DNA from: Planctomycetota bacterium
Lineage (GTDB): Bacteria > Planctomycetota > UBA1135 > UBA2386
NCBI GenBank assembly: GCA_016794035.1
Contig: JAEUHS010000009.1
Location: 1 to 45,511 of the forward strand
Direction of reading: 5' to 3'
Length of the DNA stretch: 45,511 nt
The notes under the pieces are model-generated. The model was not told the DNA's origin. It ran no database searches and saw only the letters and a program-made list of their open reading frames with translations. The position numbers and the translations under genes are program-made. Shown piece after piece: positions 1 to 9,133 of this stretch; within the stretch, counting starts at the first letter, position 1; every line of letters starts with the position of its first letter.

Positions 1-1
1 G

Positions 2-1585
2 GTCAGCAACGCGGCGTGCAGTGCAGGGCGGGCCACGTGCGTCGCGACCGGCACGGCGACGATCACGGCGCTGCACGCGGGCAGCGGCGTGTCGGACGGC
101 ACGGTGCTGACGGTGACGCCGGCGGTGCTGACGTCGCTGGCGGTGACGCCCACCCATCCGTCGATCGCGCTGGGCACCACGCAGCAGTTCACCGCGACCG
201 GTACCTACACCGACAGTTCGATCCAGGACCTGACCGCCGCGGTGACGTGGAGTTCGTCGGCGCCCGGCGTGGCGACGGTCAGCAACGCGGCGAGCAGCGA
301 AGGGCGGGCCACCAGCGTCGCGATCGGCACGACGACGATCACGGCCGTGCACGCGGGCAGCGGCGTGTCCGACAACACCATGCTGACGGTGACGCCGGCG
401 GTGCTGACGTCGCTGGCGGTGACGCCGACCCATCCGTCGATCGCGCTGGGCACCACGCAGCAGTTCACGGCGACCGGTACCTACACCGACAGTTCGACCC
501 AGGACCTGACGGCCGCGGTGACGTGGAGTTCGTCGGCGACCGGCGTCGCGACGATCAGCAACGCGGGCGGCAGCGAGGGCCGGGCCACCAGCGTCGCGAC
601 CGGCACCACGACGATCACGGCCGTGCACGCTGGCAGCGGCGTGTCCGACAACACCATGCTGACGGTGACGCCGGCGACGCTGGTGTCGATCGCGGTGACG
701 CCGACGACGCCGACGATCTCGGTCGGCGCGACCCAGCAGTTCACGGCGACGGGAACCTACACCGACAGCTCGACGCAGGACCTGACGACGGCGGTGACGT
801 GGAGTTCGTCGGCGACCGGCGTGGCGACGGTCAGCAACGCGGGCGGCAGCCAGGGTCGGGCGACCGGCGTCGCGGGCGGCACGGCGACGATCACCGCGCT
901 GCACGCGGGCAGCGGCGCGTCGGGCAACACGGTGCTGACGGTCCGGCCCGACATCCAGCTGCGCGCCGCCGCGTCGGCCGGCGCCGCCTCCGGCGTGCTC
1001 GCTCTCACGGTGCCGACCCCGACCGGAGCGCTGACCGGCGACGTGCTGCTGGCGGCGATCGCCGTGCGGCCCAACACGGCGGCCGTCACGCCGCCGACGG
1101 GCTGGACGCTGGTGCGGCGCATCGACAACGCGATGGCGGCCGCCCATTCGCTGCTGGTCTACCACCGCGTGGTCATGGCCGGCGAACCGGCGAATCACAG
1201 CTGGACGTTCTCGGCGTCGACCGGCAGTGCCGGCGGCATCGTGGCCTTCGTCAACGTCGACACCGGCAACATCGTCGACGTCGAGGACGGGCAGAACACG
1301 GCCTCCGGCGTCGTGCACACGGCGCCGAGCGTCACCACGACGGTAGCCGGCACGATGCTGGTCACGCTGCATGCGTTCTCGTCGTCGGCGACGTGGACCT
1401 CGCCACCGGCGATGAGCGAGGCGTTCGACGTGGCCAGCGAAGCGCTCGGCGCGACCGGCATCTCGATGTCGGGGCACTACGTGCTGCGGCCGACGGCGGG
1501 TGCGACCGGCACGCGTGCGGCGACCGCGAGCAACGATGCCGACGTCGGCAACACCGCGTCGATCGCGCTGCGCCGCAGCCCGTAG
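2..1585 (+). CDS. BIG2-repeat surface/secreted protein, 5' partial
   Basis: The frame is open from base 2 without a start, so the gene begins left of the window; 527 residues are visible. Residues about 42-317 are three near-identical 92-residue bacterial Ig-like (BIG2) units, each with a core like [15 protein letters not shown] followed by VTWSSS, and residues 1-41 are the end of a further copy. Residues about 319-527 form a different beta-rich domain ([30 protein letters not shown]) of a kind seen in secreted repeat proteins; I cannot name it. The protein ends in LRRSP with no membrane anchor or sorting motif. BIG2 domains are usual in adhesins and extracellular structural proteins, so a surface or secreted location is likely; ligand unknown. 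An in-frame ATG at 89 exists but lies inside a repeat and is not the real start. Confidence 0.8.
   Translation, partial: VSNAACSAGRATCVATGTATITALHAGSGVSDGTVLTVTPAVLTSLAVTPTHPSIALGTTQQFTATGTYTDSSIQDLTAAVTWSSSAPGVATVSNAASSEGRATSVAIGTTTITAVHAGSGVSDNTMLTVTPAVLTSLAVTPTHPSIALGTTQQFTATGTYTDSSTQDLTAAVTWSSSATGVATISNAGGSEGRATSVATGTTTITAVHAGSGVSDNTMLTVTPATLVSIAVTPTTPTISVGATQQFTATGTYTDSSTQDLTTAVTWSSSATGVATVSNAGGSQGRATGVAGGTATITALHAGSGASGNTVLTVRPDIQLRAAASAGAASGVLALTVPTPTGALTGDVLLAAIAVRPNTAAVTPPTGWTLVRRIDNAMAAAHSLLVYHRVVMAGEPANHSWTFSASTGSAGGIVAFVNVDTGNIVDVEDGQNTASGVVHTAPSVTTTVAGTMLVTLHAFSSSATWTSPPAMSEAFDVASEALGATGISMSGHYVLRPTAGATGTRAATASNDADVGNTASIALRRSP
125..952 (+). repeat. Three tandem 276-bp units encoding BIG2 domains
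   Basis: Equivalent codons recur at 125, 401 and 677, an exact 276-bp (92-codon) period. Units one and two are nearly identical at the DNA level over long stretches; unit three has diverged more. Bases 2-124 are the tail of another unit, so the array continues to the left. The period is a multiple of three, so copy-number change by recombination would keep the frame. Confidence 0.85.
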
Positions 1586-1610
1586 CCGTCTGGTAGCATG
1601 CGCCGCGACG

Positions 1611-2078
1611 ATGAAGGTCCGGCTGCTCACGGTCTCGCATCGACCGCCCGGCTGGGTCGTCGACGGCTGCGCGGAATACGCACGGCGGTTGCCGCGCACC
1701 TGGAACTTCGAACTCGTCGAGATCCGACCCGAGCCGCGCAAGGACGGGGCGAGCACCGGGCGCGTGCAGGCAACCGAGGCCGAACGACTGCGCGCGGCGA
1801 TCCCGCACGGGGCCCGCGTCGTGGCGCTGGACGAACGCGGCGAGGCGTGGTCGACGGCCGAGTTCGCCGCGCGGTTGCAGCGATGGCTGCAGGACGCGCG
1901 CGACCTGGCGTTCCTGGTCGGCGGTGCCGACGGACTCGATCCGACGCTGCGCGACGCCGCGGACCACAGGCTGGCGCTGTCGGCGCTGACGCTGCCCCAT
2001 GGGCTCGTGCGCGTGCTGTTCGTCGAACAGCTCTACCGGGCCGCGACGCTGCTGCAGGGCCATCCGTACCACCGATGA
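1611..2078 (+). CDS. rlmH: 23S rRNA (pseudouridine-1915-N3)-methyltransferase RlmH
   Basis: A 155-residue SPOUT-class methyltransferase, the usual length for RlmH, which methylates N3 of pseudouridine 1915 in helix 69 of 23S rRNA using SAM. The knot region signatures are present: VALDERGE, the glycine-rich SAM loop [10 protein letters not shown], and the C-terminal block FVEQLYRA...GHPYHR that is diagnostic for the family. The start at 1611 ([11 protein letters not shown]) gives the normal N-terminus; longer in-frame extensions would run back into the preceding gene. Its stop codon overlaps the start of the next gene as ATGA (2075-2078), which suggests translational coupling of two rRNA-modification enzymes. 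Confidence 0.95.
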   Translation: MKVRLLTVSHRPPGWVVDGCAEYARRLPRTWNFELVEIRPEPRKDGASTGRVQATEAERLRAAIPHGARVVALDERGEAWSTAEFAARLQRWLQDARDLAFLVGGADGLDPTLRDAADHRLALSALTLPHGLVRVLFVEQLYRAATLLQGHPYHR

Positions 2079-3406
2079 GCGACCTCGAGGCGGCGTGGCG
2101 ACCGGCAGCCGACGCGGTGGCCGCATGGCTGGCCACCGGTCGGGCACCGCGCGACGCGATCGCCGCCGACGCCGCGCTGCGGCGCCAGCCCGCGACCGTG
2201 CGCGCGGCGGCGATCCGCCTCGCCCGCGACGCCGTCGCCGGCCGGCGACGACTCGAGTGGCTGCTCGGGTGTGCCGCCGGATCGCCGCAGGCCACGCCGT
2301 TGCACCGTGCCGCCGCACTGGTGCTGGCGCGGCAGGTCGAGCTGGGTGCGCTGGCGCCGACCGCGGCGGCGGCGCGGCTGCCGGGCCCGGCGCGCGGCGG
2401 CACCGTCGACTTCGCGGCCGTGCTGCGGCCGGAGCGGCGGTTCGCGACGATCGAGGATCCGGCGCTCGGCTTCGCGGTGCGGCACTCGTTGCCGGACTGG
2501 GCGGCCGTGGCGCTGCGAACGCAGTTCGGCGCCGAGGCGGCGGCGGTGGCGACCGCGCTGGGTGGCGAGCCGCCGCGCACGCTGCGCGCCAACACGCTGC
2601 GGGTCGCGTCGCGCGACGAGCTGGCGCGCGCGCTCGCGGCCGAAGGTGTCGTGACGCGACCGGCGCCGTATGCGCCGCAGGCGCTGCACGTCGAAGGGGA
2701 CGCCGACCTGTTCGCCACGGCCAGCTACGCGCGCGGCGCGTTCGAGCAGCAGGACGTGGCGAGTCAGCTCGCGGCGTGGGTGGTGGCACCGCCGCCGGCG
2801 GGCAAGGTGTGGGACCTGTGTGCCGGCGTCGGTGGCAAGACGCTGGCGCTCGCGGCGCAACTGCAGAATCGCGGCGAGGTCCTGGCCACGGACGTGCAGC
2901 TGCATCGGCTCGCCGCGCTGCGCGAGCGCGCGCGGCGTGCCGGCGCCGACAACGTGCGCGCGCTGCCGATCGACCCGGCAGCGCCGGGCGCCGAGGTGGC
3001 GGCGTTCGCGCGCCGCGCCGACCGCATCCTGGTCGATGCGCCGTGCAGCGGCACCGGCTCGTGGCGTCGGCGACCGGAGGGGCGGTGGCTGCTCGGGCCG
3101 TCGGATCTGGCGGCGCTGACGGCGATGCAGGACGCCCTGCTCGACCGGGCAGCCGGGCTGCTGCGGCCCGGCGCGCGGCTGATCTACGCCACCTGCTCGC
3201 TGCTCGCCGGGGAGAACGAGGCCCGTGTCGCGGCGCTGCGCGTGCGGCGCCCCGATCTGGAAGTGGTGCGTCTGGCCGAGATCCTCGGCGCCGCCGCGGC
3301 GCGGCCGATCGCCGATGCCACCGGCACGTTCCTGTCGCTGCGGCCCGATCGGCACGGCTGCGACGGGTTCTTCGCCGCGGTGCTGCGGCGGCCGCGCCGA
3401 ACCTGA
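2075..3406 (+). CDS. rsmB: RsmB-like 16S rRNA m5C methyltransferase (NOL1/NOP2/Sun family)
   Basis: A 443-residue protein with the RsmB layout: an N-terminal NusB-like helical domain (about 10-130), a linker, and a Rossmann methyltransferase domain. The SAM loop is [14 protein letters not shown], motif IV is [10 protein letters not shown] with C324, and motif VI is [11 protein letters not shown] with C374; in this family the second cysteine attacks C6 of cytosine and the first helps release. RsmB forms m5C967 in E. coli 16S rRNA. The start ATG overlaps the rlmH stop. The family assignment is secure; RsmB rather than RsmF rests on the NusB-like N-terminus. Confidence 0.85.
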   Translation: MSDLEAAWRPAADAVAAWLATGRAPRDAIAADAALRRQPATVRAAAIRLARDAVAGRRRLEWLLGCAAGSPQATPLHRAAALVLARQVELGALAPTAAAARLPGPARGGTVDFAAVLRPERRFATIEDPALGFAVRHSLPDWAAVALRTQFGAEAAAVATALGGEPPRTLRANTLRVASRDELARALAAEGVVTRPAPYAPQALHVEGDADLFATASYARGAFEQQDVASQLAAWVVAPPPAGKVWDLCAGVGGKTLALAAQLQNRGEVLATDVQLHRLAALRERARRAGADNVRALPIDPAAPGAEVAAFARRADRILVDAPCSGTGSWRRRPEGRWLLGPSDLAALTAMQDALLDRAAGLLRPGARLIYATCSLLAGENEARVAALRVRRPDLEVVRLAEILGAAAARPIADATGTFLSLRPDRHGCDGFFAAVLRRPRRT

Positions 3407-3447
3407 CTTCATGCGCGCGCCCGTGCGCGGCCGATCTCAGGCTGAGG

Positions 3448-5334
3448 ATGCAGCCCGAACCGCCGGAGGACAACGAGCCTGGCGCTCGCGAGGAGCGTGC
3501 GAACGCGCGCGCCGGTCGCAGCGGTCGTCGGCTGTTCTACGCCTGCGGCAGCGGCGGCGCGCTGCTGGTGCTGCTCGATCTGACGGCCGGGCTCCTGTCC
3601 TGGCCGGTCGGGTGGCTGGCGCCGGCGATCGTCGCCTACGTCACGGCGGTGCTGGTGCTCGTGCGTTCGTTCCATCGCTCGATGTTCGCCCAGGTCGACG
3701 ACCTCGAAACGGCGCGCCGCGAGGCGCTGCGGACCGCGCTGACGAAGGCGCGCTTGTTGGCGAACATGAGCCATGAGATCCGCACGCCGATGAACGGCAT
3801 CCTCGGCATGGCCGAACTGCTGGTGCGCACGCGGCTCGACGCCGAGCAGCAGCAGATGGCGGCGACGATCCACGCGTCGGCGGAGTCGCTGCTCGCGGTG
3901 CTCAACGACATCCTCGACTACTCCAAGATCGAGGCCGGCAAGCTCGAGCTGGAGCACGCGGACTTCGACGCCTGGCAGGTGGTCGACGACTGCGCCGGTC
4001 TGCTCTACGGCGCCGCCGAGCAGAAGGGCGTCGACCTGGTGACCTACATCGACCCGCGGCTGTGGCGCTGTCACCGCGGCGATGCGGCGCGCGTCCGGCA
4101 GATCGTGCTGAACCTGGTCAGCAACGCGGTGAAGTTCACGCTCGAAGGCGAGGTCGTGCTCGGTGCCGATCTGGTGGCGGAGGACGAGACGTCGCAGCTG
4201 GTGCGCTTCTGGGTGCGCGACACCGGCGTCGGCATCAGCCCCGAGGCGATGGGTCGGCTGTTCGTGCCGTTCGCGCAGGCGGATGCCTCGACCACCCGGC
4301 GGTTCGGCGGCACCGGCCTCGGCCTGGTCATCTGCCGTCGCCTGGTCGAGATGATGGGCGGGCGCATGGACGTGTCCAGCGTGCCGCAGCGCGGTTCGAC
4401 GTTCTCGTTCCGCCTGCGCCTGACGAAGGGCGAACTCGCCCATGCGCGGCCGCGCGCCGCGGACATGGACCTCGCCGGCTGCGCCTTGCTGCTGGTCGAC
4501 GCCAACGAGACCCACCGGCAGCTCATGGCGATGCAGCTGGCGCCGACCCGCATCGGCATCGACGTTGCCGGCAATGCGCTGGCCGCGATCGAGCTGCTGC
4601 GCCGGGCATCGCGCAACCGGCGGCCGTTCACGATGGCGATCGTCGACATGACGATGCCGGGCTTCGACGGCATCCAGCTGGCAGAGGCGATCCGCAACGA
4701 CCCCGAGATCCGGCCGCTGACCGTGGCGATCGCCAGTTCGCTCGGGTCGCGCCCCGGTCTCGCCGAGATGGCGGCGGCCGAGGTCTTCCGCTGGCTCAAC
4801 AAGCCGCTGGCCGCCGGCCGGCTGCTGCAGGTCGTGTGCGACATGGCGAGCCTGCGCGGCGGCCGATACGTGGTCGCGCCGCCGCCGTCGCTCGAGGAGA
4901 CGAACCACGCGCTGGTGCTCGACCAGAGTCGCGGGGCGCTGCGGGTCATGGTGGCCGAGGACAACGAGATCAATCGGCGTGTGCTGGCCGGCATGCTGCG
5001 CCGCATCGGCTGTGAGGTCGCGTTCGCCGCCGACGGTCGCGAAGCGCTGCAGCTGATCGGTCAACGCGACTTCGACCTCGTGCTGATGGACTGCCAGATG
5101 CCGGAGATGGACGGCTTCGCGGCCACGCGCGCGATCCGTGCACTCGGTGGCCGGCAGGCGACGGTGCCGATCCTGGCGCTGACGGCGAACGTGCTGCCCG
5201 CCGATCGGGAGGCCTGTTTCGCGGCCGGCATGGACGACTTCCTGTCGAAGCCGGTCAAGCTCGACGTGCTGCGCGCCGCCTTGCAGCGCTGGAGCGCGAC
5301 GCCGGCGCCGGCGGCCGCCGGTCAGAGATCGTAG
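3448..5334 (+). CDS. Hybrid histidine kinase with two C-terminal receiver domains
   Basis: 628 residues. Two hydrophobic segments (about 30-50 and 56-73) form a short membrane hairpin with almost no periplasmic loop. Then come a coiled linker, a HisKA domain with H109 in ANMSHEIRTPMNGILG, a HATPase domain (N box LNLVSNAVKFT, G1 DTGVGI, G2 GGTGLGL), receiver 1 with probable phospho-acceptor D400 (IVDMTMPGFDG) and receiver 2 with D548 (LVLMDCQMPEMDG, C-terminal SKPVK). No Hpt domain is present, so a separate phosphotransfer protein is expected. With no PAS, GAF or periplasmic sensor domain, the signal is unclear. The start at 3448 follows a GAGG-like ribosome site. Its 3' end overlaps the convergent DinB-like gene by 13 bases. 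Confidence 0.9.
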   Translation: MQPEPPEDNEPGAREERANARAGRSGRRLFYACGSGGALLVLLDLTAGLLSWPVGWLAPAIVAYVTAVLVLVRSFHRSMFAQVDDLETARREALRTALTKARLLANMSHEIRTPMNGILGMAELLVRTRLDAEQQQMAATIHASAESLLAVLNDILDYSKIEAGKLELEHADFDAWQVVDDCAGLLYGAAEQKGVDLVTYIDPRLWRCHRGDAARVRQIVLNLVSNAVKFTLEGEVVLGADLVAEDETSQLVRFWVRDTGVGISPEAMGRLFVPFAQADASTTRRFGGTGLGLVICRRLVEMMGGRMDVSSVPQRGSTFSFRLRLTKGELAHARPRAADMDLAGCALLLVDANETHRQLMAMQLAPTRIGIDVAGNALAAIELLRRASRNRRPFTMAIVDMTMPGFDGIQLAEAIRNDPEIRPLTVAIASSLGSRPGLAEMAAAEVFRWLNKPLAAGRLLQVVCDMASLRGGRYVVAPPPSLEETNHALVLDQSRGALRVMVAEDNEINRRVLAGMLRRIGCEVAFAADGREALQLIGQRDFDLVLMDCQMPEMDGFAATRAIRALGGRQATVPILALTANVLPADREACFAAGMDDFLSKPVKLDVLRAALQRWSATPAPAAAGQRS

Positions 5335-5837
5335 AAGCGCAGGTCGCGACCGGTGACCTGCTTGGTCCAGGCGTAGATCTGCCCGGCGTGGCCCGACGAG
5401 TGTTCGAGCACGTGCAGGATCGCCGCCAGCCCGGTCTCGAGATAGCGGCCCTGGATGGTGCGTTCGCGCAGCAGTTCGGCCGGTGGCAGCGCGTCGACCA
5501 CCGCACACGCGCGCGTCCAGACGGCGGCGAGCCGCTCGCAGAGTTCGCGCGCGGTCCCGCCGCCGTCGGCGGCGAACTCGGCCTCGCGCGTGCGCCGGTC
5601 CTCGAACTCGCCGAAGGTCACCAGGATCCACTGCGTGGTGTTGCCGGCGAGATGCAGCAGCAGGTTGCCGACCGAGTTGCAGTTCGGCGCCGGCCGTTGC
5701 CAGACCCGCTCGTCGCCGAGCAGATCGCAGCACGTGCGCATGCGCGGCAGCATCTCGGCGAGCAGACGGCGGCGGAACTCGCGCGCGACGATCCCGGTCA
5801 GCGCGGCGGCGGCATCGCGGTGGGCCGGCGCGGCCAT
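5322..5837 (-). CDS. DinB-like (DUF1572-type) four-helix protein
   Basis: 171 residues, all helical by composition, with the DinB/DUF1572 pattern: NSVGNLLLHLAGNTTQWI in the second helix and HVLEHSSGHAGQIYAW near the C-terminus. The histidines (in LLLHLAGN, and two in the HVLEHSSGH block) are in the usual places for the metal-binding triad. DinB-fold proteins include thiol-dependent transferases (mycothiol or bacillithiol S-transferases), but many are uncharacterised. It is the last gene of the glycosyltransferase/DUF2304 operon, starting 4 bases after DUF2304 ends, and converges on the histidine kinase with a 13-base 3' overlap. Confidence 0.75.
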   Translation of the reverse strand: MAAPAHRDAAAALTGIVAREFRRRLLAEMLPRMRTCCDLLGDERVWQRPAPNCNSVGNLLLHLAGNTTQWILVTFGEFEDRRTREAEFAADGGGTARELCERLAAVWTRACAVVDALPPAELLRERTIQGRYLETGLAAILHVLEHSSGHAGQIYAWTKQVTGRDLRFYDL

Positions 5838-5841
5838 CGGC

Positions 5842-6294
5842 TCAGGCGACCTCGCCCTTGTCCTTGTCGCGCCGCGCCTTCGGGCCGGTCTGCTGGGCGC
5901 GCAGGCGGGCGACCTCTTCTTCGAGCAGCGCCAGCCGCTGGCCCAGCGTGCGGTGGCGGTGCGTCAGCCGGCTCAGGCGCACCGAGACCTGCAGCAGCAG
6001 CGCCAGCACGAACAGGAAGGCGCCGAAGAACAGCGTCGAGACGACGTTCGACGAGCCGATCCAACGGCTGACGGTCAGCAGCAGGTCCTGCTGCAACGCG
6101 AGCACGGCCAGCACCACGGCGGTCGTGATCCACACCCACGAGTACTCCTCGCGCAGCTTGCGACGACGCACGAGTTCGAACGTCAGCGCGACGAGGCCGG
6201 CGGCGAGCAGCACCGCGACCAGGCGTTGCCGCCCGGGCATCGGTTCGAGCTCGATGCTGGCTGCGGCCAGCAGTTGCACGGCCGACACGATCAT
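5842..6294 (-). CDS. DUF2304 membrane protein
   Basis: 150 residues with an N-terminal hydrophobic segment, two further membrane helices (about 48-68 and 82-105) separated by a short polar turn, and a charged coiled-coil tail (LTHRHRTLGQRLALLEEEVARLRAQQ) ending in a lysine/arginine-rich stretch. This is the DUF2304 layout, a small membrane family very often encoded next to a DPM1-type glycosyltransferase, as here. Its ATG overlaps the glycosyltransferase stop as ATGA (6291-6294), so the two are probably translationally coupled and may act together in polyprenyl-phosphate sugar synthesis. The molecular role of DUF2304 is unknown. Confidence 0.8.
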   Translation of the reverse strand: MIVSAVQLLAAASIELEPMPGRQRLVAVLLAAGLVALTFELVRRRKLREEYSWVWITTAVVLAVLALQQDLLLTVSRWIGSSNVVSTLFFGAFLFVLALLLQVSVRLSRLTHRHRTLGQRLALLEEEVARLRAQQTGPKARRDKDKGEVA

Positions 6295-7028
6295 TGGGCC
6301 CTCGCGACGGTGTCGCGGCAGCGCAGCGGCGTCGGCCGGCGCACGGGAAGCAGGCAGAGGGTCACGAACATCTTGTAGCCGTAGTAGGCGATGCGGGCGC
6401 CGCGGTGCATCGACATGCCGCCCTGGCGGGCGTGCATGCGCACCGGCACCTCGACCACGCGCAGGCCGCGGCGGTGGTGCTCGACCAGGATGTCGGCGTC
6501 GGGGTAGTCCTCGGGGAAGCCGTCGTGCACCACCGAGTCGAGCGCGCGGCGCGACAGGCCCTGGAAACCGCTGGTCGGATCGCTGATGCGGCAGCGGAGC
6601 CAGCGCGAGGCGAGCGCCGCGAACAGCCGCGTGCCGAGCCGCCGCGCGAAGCTGGTCGGCGGCGGCTGCCCGTCGAGGTAGCGCGAACCGAGCACGACGT
6701 CGGCGCCCGCGTCGAGGGCGGCGATCAGGCGCGACAGCATGTTGGGGTCGTGCTGGCCGTCGGCGTCCATCTGCAGCACGCGCCCGTAGCCGCGCCGGAA
6801 CGCGTGGCAGTAGCCGGTGTGAAGTGCCGCACCGTAGCCGAGGTTGTAGGGGTGCTGCACGACGGTCGCGCCCGCGGCGCGGGCCTCGTCAGCGGTGCCG
6901 TCGGGGCTGCCGTCGTCGACGACGACCACGTCGAGCGGCAGGCCAGTGGCGAACACGCGGCGCACGATGTCACCGACGCGGCCTGCTTCCCGGTATGCCG
7001 GTACGACGAGAACGGAGGAGTTGGGCAC
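6291..7028 (-). CDS. Family 2 glycosyltransferase, DPM1/polyprenyl-phosphate type
   Basis: 245 residues, a single GT-A domain without added membrane helices. The nucleotide-binding VVVDDGSPDGT is at about 35-45 and the DXD-type metal motif is D88-A-D90 in MDADGQHDP. NLGYGAALHTGY and SDPTSGFQGLSRRAL match dolichol- or undecaprenyl-phosphate mannose/glucose synthases. Such enzymes move a sugar from a nucleotide donor to a polyprenyl phosphate on the cytoplasmic face. It is the first gene of a three-gene operon with DUF2304 and a DinB-like protein. The exact sugar cannot be read from the sequence. Confidence 0.85.
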   Translation of the reverse strand: MPNSSVLVVPAYREAGRVGDIVRRVFATGLPLDVVVVDDGSPDGTADEARAAGATVVQHPYNLGYGAALHTGYCHAFRRGYGRVLQMDADGQHDPNMLSRLIAALDAGADVVLGSRYLDGQPPPTSFARRLGTRLFAALASRWLRCRISDPTSGFQGLSRRALDSVVHDGFPEDYPDADILVEHHRRGLRVVEVPVRMHARQGGMSMHRGARIAYYGYKMFVTLCLLPVRRPTPLRCRDTVARAQ

Positions 7029-7212
7029 GGTGAGCGACGATCCCGACGACAGCCGGCTAGCGTAGGAACCAGGCCGGGCACCGCCAGCGAAAACGTGCGC
7101 ACAGCTCGTGCGTGCCCCGTGCTGGCAGAACGCGCGGGCGCGGCCTACGCTTCGCTCCGCTTTTGCGGGTCGGCCGCCAACCGCGTGCCCGCCCGCCCGC
7201 TTCCGTCACCCC

Positions 7213-7221
7213 AAGGAAAGG
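7213..7221 (+). promoter_or_regulatory. Strong Shine-Dalgarno for the LpoB-like gene
   Basis: AAGGAAAGG ends 3 bases before the ATG at 7225, with the AAGGA part at a normal 7-base spacing. It decides the start of the lipoprotein gene, whose open frame runs much further upstream. Confidence 0.6.
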
Positions 7222-7224
7222 AAC

Positions 7225-7818
7225 ATGTCGATCCGCTTCGCCGCAGTTGCGCTCCTCAGTCTCGTCACCGCCTGCGCCGGCACCCGCGACACCCGCGTCG
7301 CCCCGGACGCCCCCGACTCGGTCACCGGCACCGGCCTGCAGAGCCAGGACATCCGCACGATGGCCACGGACATGGCGGCCAAGATCAAGGCGTCCGGCGT
7401 GCTGGCGCCCGCCCGCGACGGCGAACGCGCGTCGTTCTTCATCTACGAACTGCGCAACGACAGCAGCGACACGATCGACAAGGAGATCATCCTGACCAAG
7501 CTGCGCACGAACCTGTTCGAGGCGTTCGGCCGGCAGATCAAGATCCTCGATCGCTCGCCGCAGGCGAACGACCTGGTCGACGCCGAGCGCCGCATGAAGG
7601 AGCGCGGCCAGGTGTCGGGCACCAACGACCGCCAGGTCGCCGGCAGCGACTTCGTGCTCAAGGGCACGATCAAGAGCCGCGACCGGCAGGCCGGCAAGCT
7701 GAAGTCCGCCTACTACCTGGTCACCTTCGAGCTGACCGACCTGGTCACCGGCGAACTGTGCTGGACCGGCGACTACGAGATGAAGACCGAGTCCGAGAAG
7801 TCGGTCATCAACCGCTGA
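7225..7818 (+). CDS. LpoB-like lipoprotein (penicillin-binding-protein activator family)
   Basis: 197 residues. The N-terminus is a lipoprotein signal with lipobox VTAC (C17). The mature part follows the LpoB/COG3417 pattern: LQSQDIRTMATDMAAKI, then FIYELRNDSSDTIDKEIILTKLRTNLF, a VLKGTIKSRDRQ strand and a C-terminal ELTDLVTGELCWTGDYEMK repeat-like end. In E. coli, LpoB reaches from the outer membrane to stimulate PBP1B. It is the first of five consecutive exported or lipid-anchored proteins, with a COG3014-like and a YcfL-like gene downstream; lpoB and ycfL are also neighbours in enterobacteria, which supports the call. Whether it activates a PBP here is not shown. Confidence 0.75.
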   Translation: MSIRFAAVALLSLVTACAGTRDTRVAPDAPDSVTGTGLQSQDIRTMATDMAAKIKASGVLAPARDGERASFFIYELRNDSSDTIDKEIILTKLRTNLFEAFGRQIKILDRSPQANDLVDAERRMKERGQVSGTNDRQVAGSDFVLKGTIKSRDRQAGKLKSAYYLVTFELTDLVTGELCWTGDYEMKTESEKSVINR

Positions 7819-7832
7819 TCCGGGACGCCGCG

Positions 7833-9041
7833 ATGCGTCGCAGCTGGCTTGTCTTCGCCGCCCTGCTGGCGGGCGCGTGCGCGGTCGGTCAGCCGGCCGT
7901 GCCGTTGAACGCGTTCGCCGCCGGCGACCTGGCGCAGGTGGAGGCGTTCGCGGCGCAGCAGGTCGCCGACGGCCCCGCCGAGAATCAGGCGCTGGTGCAC
8001 AACGTGCTGGCGCAGTGTGAACTGCTGCAGGGCCGCGTCGACGAGGCGCGGCGCAACTTCGAAGTCGCCGGCCGCATCATGGGCAGCTGGTCGACGGGCG
8101 GCGGCGAGGCGACCGCGGCGATCCTCGGCAGCGAGAGCAGCAAGACCTACAAGGGCGACCCGTACGAGCAGGCGATGAACGCCTACTACCTGGCGCTCTG
8201 CTTCTTCTGGAAGGGCGAGCCCGACAACGCCCGCGCCGCCTGCAAGCGCGGCATGCTGGCCGATGCGGAGGTCGGCGACGAGAAGTTCCAGGCCGACAAC
8301 GCGCTGCTGTTCTGGATGGCCGGGCGCTTCAGCATCATGCTCGGCTCCGACGACGCCGACGGCTACTTCGGCGAGGCGGCGACGGCGCACGCGTTCGCGA
8401 TCCAGCACGGCGCGCGCGGCGTGCCGAACAACGACGTGCTCGCGAATCCGCGCCGCGGCAACCTGGTGCTGGTGCTCGAATGCGGCATGGCACCCGAGAA
8501 GTACGCCGAGGGCGGCCAGGGCGAACTGGCGCGCTTCCGGCCCCGCCCGCACCCGGCCGTCGCGGCGCGGGCGTCGATCGACGGCCGCGATCTCGGCGTG
8601 GCCTCGCTGCTGCTCGACGTCGACTACCAGGCGCGCACGCTGGGCGGCACCGAGATGGAGGGCATCCGCAAGGGCAAGGCGGTGTTCAAGACCGCGAGCA
8701 CGGTCGCCGGCGTCGTGCTGCTCGACCAGGCCTCGCGCAGCAAGGGCGACGCGGCCCGCACGCAGGCGATCGCCGGCGGGGCGCTGTTGCTCGCCGGCCT
8801 GCTGACGTCGACCTCGGCCGACGTGCGCCATTGGCCGACGCTGCCGTCGACCGTGCACGTGCTGACGGCGGACGTCGCGCCCGGCGACCACCAGCTGACG
8901 ATCGACTTCCTCGATGCCCGCGGCCGGCCGTTGCCGCAGTTCCGCCAGCACACGCTCGTCACCGTGCCTGCCAGCGGGGAAGCCTGGCACCTGGCGCGTT
9001 CGCTGCCGCCGGTCGCGCCGCGGGCGCCGTCTGTGCCATGA
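7833..9041 (+). CDS. COG3014-like lipoprotein
   Basis: 402 residues with a lipoprotein signal (lipobox AGAC, C16). Residues about 25-200 are helical and TPR-like (NQALVHNVLAQCELLQGRVDEARRNF, AYYLALCFFWKGEPDNARAAC). The C-terminal half is beta-rich and includes a hydrophobic glycine/alanine stretch (AIAGGALLLAGLL). The combination of short TPR region, KAVFKTASTVAG-type segment and location beside an LpoB-like gene fits COG3014, a family of unknown function. The start at 7833 is 14 bases after the previous stop. Likely anchored in the cell envelope. Confidence 0.65.
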   Translation: MRRSWLVFAALLAGACAVGQPAVPLNAFAAGDLAQVEAFAAQQVADGPAENQALVHNVLAQCELLQGRVDEARRNFEVAGRIMGSWSTGGGEATAAILGSESSKTYKGDPYEQAMNAYYLALCFFWKGEPDNARAACKRGMLADAEVGDEKFQADNALLFWMAGRFSIMLGSDDADGYFGEAATAHAFAIQHGARGVPNNDVLANPRRGNLVLVLECGMAPEKYAEGGQGELARFRPRPHPAVAARASIDGRDLGVASLLLDVDYQARTLGGTEMEGIRKGKAVFKTASTVAGVVLLDQASRSKGDAARTQAIAGGALLLAGLLTSTSADVRHWPTLPSTVHVLTADVAPGDHQLTIDFLDARGRPLPQFRQHTLVTVPASGEAWHLARSLPPVAPRAPSVP

Positions 9042-9133
9042 TGATCGCCATGCGGAATTCCGGTCGCTGCAACCCTGCGCCCGCGGTGTGCGCTGTGCGG
9101 CGCCTTTCGTCCCACGCCTTCGAGGTCTCGTCC

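Noticed and set aside
1362..3473. Long minus-strand open frame over rlmH and rsmB
   Set aside because: Arginine/alanine-rich shadow of GC-rich coding DNA, no family match; the plus-strand genes are clear.
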